Shown one piece after another: positions 7,150 through 14,527 of a stretch of DNA of 31,222 bases; the stretch's first letter is position 1; each line of letters begins with the position of its first letter. This DNA is from Sphingomonadales bacterium UBA6171 (GTDB taxonomy: Bacteria > Pseudomonadota > Alphaproteobacteria > Sphingomonadales > Sphingomonadaceae): contig DITZ01000099.1 of the NCBI GenBank assembly GCA_002422985.1, positions 3,083 to 34,304 on the forward strand. Reading direction: 5' to 3'. The position numbers and the translations under genes were made by a program. The notes under the pieces were generated by a model that was not told where the DNA came from, did not search any database, and worked only from the letters and a program-made list of their open reading frames with translations.

Positions 7150-8951
7150 TAGTAAACCCGCGCCTTGGGTTTGATATAATCGATTTCTTCGGTCAGCGTA
7201 TATTCGTGCACCGGGCGGCTATCGAGCGTGACCTTGCCGCCCTGCCCGCCCCAGCCTTCGAACCAGCTGATGCTGTGCTTCATCCAGTTGTCGTCATCCC
7301 GGTTGGGATAATCCTCGTGCATGTGCGCGCCACGGCTTTCCTTGCGGGCGATGGCGCCGCGGATGGTGCACTGGGCCTGGGAAATCAGATTATCCAGCTC
7401 CATCGTCTCGATGAGGTCGGTGTTCCAGATGAGCGAGCGATCCGTCACCTGAATGTCCTGCATCGACGCATAGACGCCGTTCATCAGATCGACGCCTTCG
7501 GCCATCAGTTCCTCGGTGCGGAACACGGCGCAATGCCGCTGCATCGTCTTCTGCATTTTCAGGCGGATGTCGGCCGTGGGCGTGCCGCCTTGCGCGTTGC
7601 GGAAATGATCGAGCCGGCTGAGCGCGAAATCGGCGGAATCGGCCGGCAGCGGCTTGTGCGACGTGCCGGGCTTCACCAGCTCTGCAATGCGGTGGCCGGT
7701 GGCGCGGCCGAACACCACAAGATCAATCAGGCTGTTGGAGCCAAGCCGGTTGGCACCATGGACGGAGACGCAGGCGGCCTCTCCCACGGCGAACAGGCCG
7801 GGAACGACGGTGTCGGGGTTGCCATCGCGCAATGTCACCACTTCGCCATGATAGTTGGTGGGGATGCCGCCCATATTATAATGGACGGTGGGCACCACGG
7901 GCAGCGGCTGGCGGGTCAGATCAACACCGGCGAACACCTTGCCGGTTTCGGTGATGCCGGGCAGCCGCTCGTGCAGGATTTTCGGGTCGATATGATCGAG
8001 GTGGAGGAAGATATGATCCCGCTCTTTCCCCACGCCCCGGCCTTCGCGGATTTCCATCGCCATGGAGCGCGAGACAACGTCGCGGCTGGCAAGGTCTTTC
8101 GCGGATGGCGCATAGCGTTCCATGAACCGCTCGCCCGCCGAATTGGTGAGATAGCCGCCCTCCCCGCGCGCGCCTTCGGTGATGAGGACGCCGGCGCCAT
8201 AGATGCCGGTGGGGTGGAACTGCACAAATTCCAGATCCTGCAACGGCAGGCCGGCGCGCAGCGCCATGCCACCGCCGTCGCCGGTGCAGGTGTGGGCCGA
8301 TGTGGCGGAGAAATAGCAGCGGCCATAGCCGCCGGTGGCCAGCACGGTGGCCTTGCTGCGGAAGCGGTGGATGGAGCCGTCCGCCATGCAGATGGCGATG
8401 ACGCCCCGGCATTCGCCATTTTCCATGATGAGGTCGATGGCGAAATATTCGATATAGAAATCAGCGTCATATTTCAGGCTCTGCTGATAGAGCGCGTGCA
8501 GCATGGCGTGGCCGGTGCGGTCTGCCGCGGCGCAGGTGCGCTGCGCGGGCGGGCCGGCGCCCATATTCTGCATCATGCCGCCAAAGGGGCGCTGATAGAT
8601 TTTGCCCTCGGTGGTGCGGCTGAACGGCACGCCGGCATGTTCCAGCTCGTAAACCGCGGCCGGGGCTTCGCGCACCATATATTCGATGGCGTCCTGGTCG
8701 CCCAGCCAGTCGCTGCCCTTCACCGTGTCATACATGTGCCAGGTCCAGTGATCCGGCCCCATATTGCCGAGGCTGGCGGCGATGCCGCCCTGGGCGGCCA
8801 CCGTATGGCTGCGGGTGGGGAACACCTTGGTGATGCAGGCGGTTTTGAGACCGGCACCGGCAACGCCCATGGTGGCGCGCAGGCCGGAGCCGCCCGCGCC
8901 GACAACGACGGCGTCATAGCTATGATCGATAATCTTATAGGCTTCAGGCAC
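7149..8951 (-). CDS. sdhA: Succinate dehydrogenase flavoprotein subunit
   Basis: Oxidises succinate to fumarate using covalently bound FAD in complex II. The 600-residue protein has the FAD-binding GAGGSGLRA near residue 18. The FAD-linking His49 sits in RSHTVAAQGGIAAS, and the active-site stretches include HPTGIYGAGVLITEGARGEGG and GANRLGSNSLIDLVVFGRA. The start is a GTG at 8951-8949 (GTGCCTGAAGCC), overlapping the end of sdhD by eight bases; no alternative ATG occurs before the FAD motif. The C-terminus ends PKARVY, directly overlapping the small winged-helix gene. Confidence 0.97.
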   Translation of the reverse strand: MPEAYKIIDHSYDAVVVGAGGSGLRATMGVAGAGLKTACITKVFPTRSHTVAAQGGIAASLGNMGPDHWTWHMYDTVKGSDWLGDQDAIEYMVREAPAAVYELEHAGVPFSRTTEGKIYQRPFGGMMQNMGAGPPAQRTCAAADRTGHAMLHALYQQSLKYDADFYIEYFAIDLIMENGECRGVIAICMADGSIHRFRSKATVLATGGYGRCYFSATSAHTCTGDGGGMALRAGLPLQDLEFVQFHPTGIYGAGVLITEGARGEGGYLTNSAGERFMERYAPSAKDLASRDVVSRSMAMEIREGRGVGKERDHIFLHLDHIDPKILHERLPGITETGKVFAGVDLTRQPLPVVPTVHYNMGGIPTNYHGEVVTLRDGNPDTVVPGLFAVGEAACVSVHGANRLGSNSLIDLVVFGRATGHRIAELVKPGTSHKPLPADSADFALSRLDHFRNAQGGTPTADIRLKMQKTMQRHCAVFRTEELMAEGVDLMNGVYASMQDIQVTDRSLIWNTDLIETMELDNLISQAQCTIRGAIARKESRGAHMHEDYPNRDDDNWMKHSISWFEGWGGQGGKVTLDSRPVHEYTLTEEIDYIKPKARVY

Positions 8952-9345
8952 GCGGGCCTCCGAAAGCGATGGAAAGCAGGGAGAAGATGGCGACGGCCGC
9001 CGTGCCGAGGATGAAGAAGTTGAGCGCCAGCGTGGCCAGCAGCTTCATGCCTTCGGTGTGGACATAATCTTCCAGCACCACCTGCACGCCAAGGCGGGCG
9101 TGCCAGAAGCTGGAGAGGATGAGCAGCAGCAGCGGGATGGCGACCAGCGGCCGGGCAACCCAGGCGGTGACGCTTTCGAAGGAAAGATCCGGCAGCAGGA
9201 TCAGCGAGATGATGAACCAGGCCATCAGCAGCAGATTGCCGGCAGCGGTGACGCGCTGCATCCACCAGTGATGCACGCCGGATCGGGCGGCCCCCAGGCC
9301 GCGCACGCCCTTGATGGTGGATGCGGATGTGAATTTGGACGTCAT
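8944..9345 (-). CDS. sdhD: Succinate dehydrogenase membrane anchor subunit
   Basis: Anchors complex II and helps bind haem b and quinone. The 133 residues form about three transmembrane helices (LLLMAWFIISLILLP, LVAIPLLLLILSSFWHARLG and LALNFFILGTAAVAIFSLLS). Conserved features are VHHWWMQRVTA near the N-terminus and HARLGVQVVLEDYVH, whose histidine is the expected haem ligand. The ATG shares one base with the sdhC stop (TGATG). The stop lies within the first codons of sdhA. Confidence 0.93.
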   Translation of the reverse strand: MTSKFTSASTIKGVRGLGAARSGVHHWWMQRVTAAGNLLLMAWFIISLILLPDLSFESVTAWVARPLVAIPLLLLILSSFWHARLGVQVVLEDYVHTEGMKLLATLALNFFILGTAAVAIFSLLSIAFGGPRA

Positions 9346-9740
9346 CAGACCAGCCCCGACCCGAAACAGAAGGCCGCCCAGAAGGCGGCGGTGAGGAGAA
9401 CGGCACCCACGAACACCCAGATGGCGGAAGCGCGGGCAACACCGAGTTCATAGCCCCAGCCGCTGTCCATCAGCAGGTGGCGGATGCCGGACAGCAGATG
9501 CTGGAAAAAGGACCAGCTGATGCCGACCCAGATAAGCCAGCCGATGGGGCTGGCGGCAAGGCCGGCGAACATCTCATACGCCTCTTTGCCGGCGGCGGCG
9601 GCAAGCAGCCACAGGGCGAACAGGAGCAGGCCAGCAAAGACCAGCGCCATGCCTGTCGCGCGGTGCATGATGGAAATGGCCATGGTGATGCGCCATTTCC
9701 AGATCGTAAGGTGCGGCGAGAGCGGTCTGGTGTGGGCCAT
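9345..9740 (-). CDS. sdhC: Succinate dehydrogenase cytochrome b556 subunit
   Basis: The haem-b-binding membrane subunit of complex II. Its 131 residues begin MAHTRPLSPHLTIWKWRITM with the family motif RPLSPHL, followed by SIMHRATG. Three hydrophobic helices follow. His81 in FFQHLLSGIRHLLMD aligns with the haem ligand His84 of E. coli SdhC. It is the first gene of the sdhC-D-A-(winged helix)-B operon. The ribosome site is weak: GAGGGA lies about 17 bases before the ATG. No clear promoter was found upstream. Confidence 0.93.
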   Translation of the reverse strand: MAHTRPLSPHLTIWKWRITMAISIMHRATGMALVFAGLLLFALWLLAAAAGKEAYEMFAGLAASPIGWLIWVGISWSFFQHLLSGIRHLLMDSGWGYELGVARASAIWVFVGAVLLTAAFWAAFCFGSGLV

Positions 9741-10151
9741 ATTGCCGGGCTATCCCTCATTTCATTCCCTGAACAGCGCTGCATTGGCCCTGTTTCATTA
9801 TCGTTGCAACAGCCGAGCGCATCGTCTGTGAGATATGCCCCCTGCCATGGCAGCCATGCAACTATGGCATGGCTTGCAGACCGCTATCCCCAGCCTTGCC
9901 ACAGAAGTGCGCGGCCCGGCCCGGCCCGGCGGTCAGCCGCCCGGCCTGACAGCCGGCATCGGCCATCGGGCGCGCGCGGTGCCGCCGGGCGAATCGGCGG
10001 GGGATGCTATTGGCAGCGCCCGGTTTGACAGGCCGGGCCATCGCCCGCCAGCTAGGGCGCTTATGCGCGCCCATGATTCGTATCGCCATATCGCAGGGCC
10101 CGGAACTGCGCGCGCGGGGCCGCAACCTGCCACCGCTGCCGGTGTTGCGGG
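9741..10151. other. Divergent intergenic region between sdhC and pnuC
   Basis: About 411 bases without a convincing gene; the open frames have no ribosome sites or recognisable features. Toward pnuC there is a TTGACA (10025-10030) without a clear -10 partner. A perfect hairpin GGGCGC-TTATGC-GCGCCC spans 10055-10072, about 80 bases before pnuC. I looked for a thiamine-type riboswitch core and did not see one. The sdhC promoter must also lie here but is not obvious. Confidence 0.5.
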
Positions 10152-10721
10152 ATGGCGCCGATGACATCGGTGCAGATCGAGATGCTGGCGGCCGTGCTGC
10201 TGCTCGTCACTGTGTGGCTGGTCGCGCGGCGGTCGCTTTGGAACTATGCTTTCGGGATTGCCGCGGTCTGCCTCTATGCGCTGCTCTTCTGGCAGGCGCG
10301 GCTCTATGCGGCGTTCGGGCTGCAATTCCTGTTTCTGGCGCTTAACATTTATGGGCTGCTGAACTGGCGGCAGGCGCGGGTGCCGGATGGCGACGTGCCG
10401 GTTGGGCGGCTTTCCTGGGCGATGCGCGGGGCGACGGTGGCGGCGGTGGTGGCGATGAGCGCGGCGGTGGCGCTGCTGCTGGTGCGCACGACCGATGCGG
10501 TCGCGCCATGGTGGGATTCGGCCAACATGGCGATCAGCCTTGCCGCCCAATGGTGGCAGGCGCGGCGGCGGGTGGAGACCTGGCCCTTGTGGGTGCTGGT
10601 GAATATCGGCTCGGTCGGGCTTTATGCCACGCAGGGCCTGTGGTGGACGGCGGGGGTCTATGCGCTGCTGCTGGCGGTGGCGGCGAAGGGCTGGCGCGAC
10701 TGGGCGCGGGTGGCGCAATGA
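10152..10721 (+). CDS. pnuC: PnuC-family nicotinamide riboside transporter
   Basis: An inner-membrane transporter of NAD precursors, trapped by phosphorylation inside the cell. The 189 residues have about seven hydrophobic segments. PnuC features are the aromatic N-terminal half (SLWNYAFGIAAVCLYALLFW), the NIYGLLNWRQ segment and AISLAAQWWQARRRVETWPLW, which matches the AQ-x-L-xxRR-xE-x-W-xxW ligand-site motif. Starts at 10152 or 10161 are both possible; GGGATGG sits six bases before the second. The stop overlaps the kinase ATG by four bases, and that partner points to nicotinamide riboside rather than thiamine as substrate. Confidence 0.88.
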   Translation: MAPMTSVQIEMLAAVLLLVTVWLVARRSLWNYAFGIAAVCLYALLFWQARLYAAFGLQFLFLALNIYGLLNWRQARVPDGDVPVGRLSWAMRGATVAAVVAMSAAVALLLVRTTDAVAPWWDSANMAISLAAQWWQARRRVETWPLWVLVNIGSVGLYATQGLWWTAGVYALLLAVAAKGWRDWARVAQ

Positions 10722-11230
10722 AGCGGCTGGTGCTGTCTGGCGTGGAATCCACGGGCAAATCAATGCTTTCGCTGAAGCTGGCGCGGTTGTTCGGCGGCGC
10801 GCTGGTGCCGGAATATGGCCGGACCTATACCGAGGCCCTGAACCGGCCACTGACGCTGGAGGATCATCGCGCCATTGCCTGTGGCCATCGGGCGGCGGCC
10901 GCACGGGTGATGGCCGCGCGCCCGGCGCTGGTGGTGGAGGACAGCGATATTGTGATGACAACGGCCTGGGCCAGCATGTTGTTTGGCGGCCGCGACGCGG
11001 TGCTGGCGGGGATCGGCAGCCCCGATGCGCTGCATCTGCTGCTGCTGCCCGATGTGCCCTTTGTGCCGGATAGCGTGCGGATGTTCGGGCAGGCCGAGGA
11101 ACGGCTGGCGTTTCACCATATTGTGGTGGCCGAATATATGGCGCGCGGGCTTGCCTTTGTGCCGGTGGGCGGCGACTGGGCGCTGCGCGGGGCGCGCGCG
11201 GTGGCAGCGGTGAAGGACTGGATGGGATGA
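10718..11230 (+). CDS. NadR-type ATPase, predicted nicotinamide riboside kinase
   Basis: A 170-residue P-loop protein: MKRLVLSGVESTGKSMLSLK with Walker A GVESTGKS (residues 8-15). It continues with LVPEYGRTYTEAL and VVEDSDIVMTTAWASMLFG, then the LLLLPDVPFVPDSVR motif. These are the landmarks of the ribosylnicotinamide kinase domain of NadR. It has neither the N-terminal helix-turn-helix nor the adenylyltransferase domain, so it is the kinase domain alone and would convert imported nicotinamide riboside to NMN. It overlaps both pnuC (ATGA) and prmA (ATGA), strong evidence for a transport-and-trap operon. Confidence 0.85.
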   Translation: MKRLVLSGVESTGKSMLSLKLARLFGGALVPEYGRTYTEALNRPLTLEDHRAIACGHRAAAARVMAARPALVVEDSDIVMTTAWASMLFGGRDAVLAGIGSPDALHLLLLPDVPFVPDSVRMFGQAEERLAFHHIVVAEYMARGLAFVPVGGDWALRGARAVAAVKDWMG

Positions 11231-12183
11231 CGGGAAACGGCTGGCTGGCGCGGATCGACTGCACGCGGGCCGAGGCGGATGCCCTGTCTGTCATCGACGA
11301 CCCGCTGGAGGGTGTGGAGCCGGTGCCGACGCTGGTGGCGACCGAAGGGCCCGGTGGCTGGGCATTGCATCTCTATTGCGAGGATGCGCCGGGCGATGAT
11401 CTGCTGGCGCTGCTCGCCGGGCTGGCACCGGCGCTGGGTGCGGTGCCTCAGGTGGAGCCGCTGCCGGATGCGGACTGGCTGACGCTGTCGCAGGCCGGGC
11501 TGGAGCCGGTGAATGCCGGGCGATTCCATGTGCACACATCGGACCATCGCGGCGAGGCGCTGGCCGGGCAGTGGCCGATAGTGATTGATGCGGGCCTCGC
11601 CTTTGGCACGGGGCAGCATGACACGACGGCTGGCTGTCTGATGGCGTTGCAGCGGATTGCGAAGCTGGCGCGGCCCCATGCCGTGCTGGACGTGGGGACG
11701 GGCACCGGGCTGCTGATTTTTGCCGCCCGCCGGCTGTTTCCCCGGGCGCGGCTGATGGCGAGCGACATCGACCGGCGCGCGGTGCGGGTGGCGGTGCGCA
11801 ACGCAAAGGTGAACGGGATCGCGCCCGGCCGCATTGCGATGCGCACGGCCTTTGGCGTGGCGCACCGCGACATCGCCGATGGCGGGCCATGGCCGCTGGT
11901 GACGGCCAATATCCTGGCCGGGCCGCTGGCGGCCATGGCGCCGTCGCTGGGCGGCATGGTGGCGCGCGGCGGATATCTGGTGCTGGCGGGCCTGCTGGAC
12001 AGCCAGCGGCGGTGGCTGGTGGCGCGCTATCAGGCGATGGGGTTCCGGCTGGTGCACGCCGGCCATGGCGCGGAGTGGCCGGTGCTGGTGCTGCGCAAAC
12101 GCACGGCCGGCGTGCCGAAAGCCGCGCTGCGGCGGGCGCGCAAGGGGACGGCGGCGGCGGCACGGCGCGCGGATTCGATTTGA
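11227..12183 (+). CDS. prmA: Ribosomal protein L11 methyltransferase
   Basis: A SAM-dependent methyltransferase that trimethylates ribosomal protein L11. The 318-residue protein has the PrmA-specific GLAFGTGQHDTT (GTGQH at 127-131). SAM motif I is VLDVGTGTG (153-161), followed by MASDIDRRAVRVAVRNAKVNG and the substrate motif TANILAGPL. The C-terminal basic tail (about 20 residues rich in Arg, Lys and Ala) is longer than usual. The ATG overlaps the kinase stop by four bases. Its place after an NAD-salvage pair looks like operon economy rather than shared pathway. Confidence 0.92.
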   Translation: MTGNGWLARIDCTRAEADALSVIDDPLEGVEPVPTLVATEGPGGWALHLYCEDAPGDDLLALLAGLAPALGAVPQVEPLPDADWLTLSQAGLEPVNAGRFHVHTSDHRGEALAGQWPIVIDAGLAFGTGQHDTTAGCLMALQRIAKLARPHAVLDVGTGTGLLIFAARRLFPRARLMASDIDRRAVRVAVRNAKVNGIAPGRIAMRTAFGVAHRDIADGGPWPLVTANILAGPLAAMAPSLGGMVARGGYLVLAGLLDSQRRWLVARYQAMGFRLVHAGHGAEWPVLVLRKRTAGVPKAALRRARKGTAAAARRADSI

Positions 12184-12253
12184 GGGCCGGCCGCCATTGC
12201 GTCCTGGGTTGAGTTGGTGGCGATGTTTGAAAACCGTCGCCGCAAAAAACCAT

Positions 12254-12352
12254 GTCATCCCCGCGCACGCGGGGAGCCAGTTGGGTGCGGTTGCGCATTT
12301 TGGTGAGAACCGGGTCCACGCGTGCGCGGGGGTGACCAATCGCGGGGATGAC
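12254..12352. repeat. Palindromic dispersed-repeat (MITE/REP-like) element
   Basis: The ends are a perfect 12-base inverted repeat, GTCATCCCCGCG at 12254-12265 and CGCGGGGATGAC at 12341-12352. Inside, CCCCGCG-CA-CGCGGGG (12259-12274) is itself palindromic and CCACGCGTGCGCGGGGG (12316-12332) echoes it. This GTCATCCCCGCG hairpin sequence is a widespread non-coding repeat in proteobacterial intergenic regions. It lies between the convergent prmA and ligA genes and may serve as a terminator for both. Confidence 0.75.
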
Positions 12353-12407
12353 GATGACCTCGACGAAATCCATATGACCGCACCCACTGGCTGCGGGGAA
12401 GACATGG

Positions 12408-14522
12408 TTATCCGGATGGGAGGTCACCCTCCGCCTGCATCGCCAGCCATTCTTCCTCGCTGATCACCGCAACGCCCAGTGCCTCGGCTTTGGCGCGTTT
12501 GGAGCCGGCGTCGGCGCCGGCTACCAGCAGGTCGGTCCGGGCGGAGACGCTGCCGGCGACGCGGGCGCCAAGCGCCTCGGCGCGGGCCTTGGCTTCGTCG
12601 CGGCTCATGGCGCTGAGGGTGCCGGTGAAGACCATCGTCTTGCCGGCGACGGCGGAGGTGCGGGTTTCAAGGATGACGTCGGCGGGCGTGACCTCTGTCA
12701 GCAGGTCTTTCACCAGCGCCCTGTTGTGCGGCTCCGCCCAGAAATCGCGTAGCGCCGTGGCGACTTCGGGGCCGACACCTGCGACATTGATCAGCTGCGC
12801 GCGTTCGAGCGCGATGCGTTTGGCATATTTTTCCGCCGTTTCGCCCGGGGCCGGGGGTGGGTCATGCGCCACCAGCGTGTCGAGCAGCGCCAGAAAGCCC
12901 CGGCTGCTGACCGTGGCGCGCGCCAGATCGCGCGCGGTCACTTCACCGACATGGCGGATGCCCAGCCCGAACAGCAGCCGGTCCAGTCCAACGGTGCGGC
13001 GGGCGTCGATGGCGTCCAGCAGATTGGCGACGGAGCGCTGCTTCCAGCCTTCGCGGCCCAGCAGCGCGTCGCGGTGCCGGTGCAGCCTGAACAGGTCGGC
13101 GGGGCTGTCCAGCCAGCCGAGGGCGATGAATTCCTCGATGCTGCGGCCGCCCAGCCCGTCGATGTCCACCGCGCGGCGCGAGACGAAATGGCGCAGCCGT
13201 TCATAGCGTTGCGCCGGGCAGATGAGGCCGCCGGTGCAGCGGCGCACCGCCTCGCCTTCCTCCCGCGTGGCGAGGCTGCCGCAATCGGGGCAGTGATCGG
13301 GATAGAGGAAGGGCGCGCGGGCGGCATGGGCGTCGGCGTCGCCCACCCAGCGGAGGATTTGCGGGATCACGTCACCGGCGCGTTGCAGTTCCACCGGATC
13401 GCCGGGGCGCACATCCTTGCGGGCGATCTCGTCCTCATTGTGCAGCGTGGCGTTGGTGACGATCACGCCGCCGACATTCACCGGCGCCAGCCGGGCGACG
13501 GGGGTGAGCGCACCGGTGCGGCCGACCTGGATGTCGATCGCCAGCAATTCGGTGGTGGCGCGCTCGGCGGCGAATTTATGCGCCATTGCCCAGCGCGGCG
13601 CGCGCGCGACAAAGCCCAGCCGCTCCTGAAGCGCGAGGCTGTCCACCTTGGATACCAGCCCGTCAATGTCATAGCCGAGCGTGGCGCGGCGGGCGGCCAG
13701 ATGCTCAAAGCGCGCCAGCACCGCGGCCATGCCATCGACGCGCGCCAGCGTGTCTGAGACCGGAAAGCCCCAGCTTTCGATCGCCTTCATCATGCCGAAC
13801 TGCGTGTCGGCCGGCATGGCGCTCATCTCGCCCCAGCCATGGGCATAGAAGCGCAAGGGGCGCGAGGCGGTGACGCCGGCATCGATCTGCCGCAGCGATC
13901 CGGCCGCCGCGTTGCGGGGATTGGCGAAGATTTTGCCGCCGCACGCCGCTTGCGCCGCGTTCAGCGCCTGAAAATCCGCAAGATCCATAAAAACCTCGCC
14001 GCGCACCTCCAATATGTCGGGCACGCCTTCGGGCAGGTGCGGCGGGATGCAGGCGATGGTGCGGGCGTTGGCGGTGACATTTTCGCCCTCTGTGCCGTCG
14101 CCGCGCGTGGCGGCGCTTACCATCCGGCCGGCTTCGTAGCGGATGGAGAGCGACAGGCCGTCGATCTTGGCTTCGGCGGTGAAGGTGATGGTGGCGGTGG
14201 CGGGGAGGCTGAGGAAGCGGCGGATGCGGGCCTCGAACTCCAGCGCTTCGTGCGCGGAAAAACCATTGTCCAGCGAGAGCATGGGGCGGGCGTGGCGCCA
14301 TTTGGCAAAGCCCGGCACCGGGGCGGCACCAACCTGCGACGAAGGCGAATCCGGCTGCACCAGATCGGGAAAGGCGGCTTCCAGCGCGCTGTTTTCGCGC
14401 ACCAGCGCGTCGAACTCCGCATCGCTGATGCTGGGCGCATCGGCCTGATAATAGCGCGCGGAATGGGCGGCGATCTCGGCTGCCAGCCATTTGAGCCGCG
14501 CGGCCGCCTGCGCCCTGTTCAT
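12408..14522 (-). CDS. ligA: NAD-dependent DNA ligase
   Basis: Seals nicks in replication and repair using NAD. The 704-residue protein begins MNRAQAAARLKWLAAEIAAH, the NMN-binding Ia domain with its HSARYYQADAPSISDAEFD motif. The adenylated lysine is K119 in EAKIDG, and the OB-fold stretch VGRTGALTPVARL follows. The zinc finger shows CPDCGS with later C and C in RRCTGGLICPAQR. Helix-hairpin-helix repeats and a C-terminal BRCT domain (AGKTMVFTGTLSAMSRDEAK onward) complete it. The start at 14522 has CGGAG eight bases upstream. The comEC stop is five bases before this ATG. BRCT and zinc domains are intact. Confidence 0.97.
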   Translation of the reverse strand: MNRAQAAARLKWLAAEIAAHSARYYQADAPSISDAEFDALVRENSALEAAFPDLVQPDSPSSQVGAAPVPGFAKWRHARPMLSLDNGFSAHEALEFEARIRRFLSLPATATITFTAEAKIDGLSLSIRYEAGRMVSAATRGDGTEGENVTANARTIACIPPHLPEGVPDILEVRGEVFMDLADFQALNAAQAACGGKIFANPRNAAAGSLRQIDAGVTASRPLRFYAHGWGEMSAMPADTQFGMMKAIESWGFPVSDTLARVDGMAAVLARFEHLAARRATLGYDIDGLVSKVDSLALQERLGFVARAPRWAMAHKFAAERATTELLAIDIQVGRTGALTPVARLAPVNVGGVIVTNATLHNEDEIARKDVRPGDPVELQRAGDVIPQILRWVGDADAHAARAPFLYPDHCPDCGSLATREEGEAVRRCTGGLICPAQRYERLRHFVSRRAVDIDGLGGRSIEEFIALGWLDSPADLFRLHRHRDALLGREGWKQRSVANLLDAIDARRTVGLDRLLFGLGIRHVGEVTARDLARATVSSRGFLALLDTLVAHDPPPAPGETAEKYAKRIALERAQLINVAGVGPEVATALRDFWAEPHNRALVKDLLTEVTPADVILETRTSAVAGKTMVFTGTLSAMSRDEAKARAEALGARVAGSVSARTDLLVAGADAGSKRAKAEALGVAVISEEEWLAMQAEGDLPSG

Positions 14523-14527
14523 GGTCT

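Noticed and set aside
7143..9014. Open frame of about 620 codons opposite sdhA
   Set aside because: Shadow of sdhA; composition is His/Gly/Ala-rich with no motif, while the minus strand carries every SdhA landmark.
10060..10151. Thiamine or other known riboswitch ahead of pnuC
   Set aside because: The conserved CTGAGA and related core bases are not present; only generic GC-rich hairpins are seen.
9835..10167. Possible small genes in the sdhC-pnuC gap on both strands
   Set aside because: No ribosome sites, and the translations are Arg/Pro/Ala/Gly-rich with no pattern; consistent with random open frames at high GC.
9933..11294. Minus-strand frame across pnuC and the kinase gene
   Set aside because: Pro/Arg/His-rich low-complexity translation opposite two genes with clear motifs.
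12184..12407. CRISPR array suggested by repeated CCCCGCG units
   Set aside because: The units are arms of palindromes with no regular spacing or unique spacers, and there are no cas genes.
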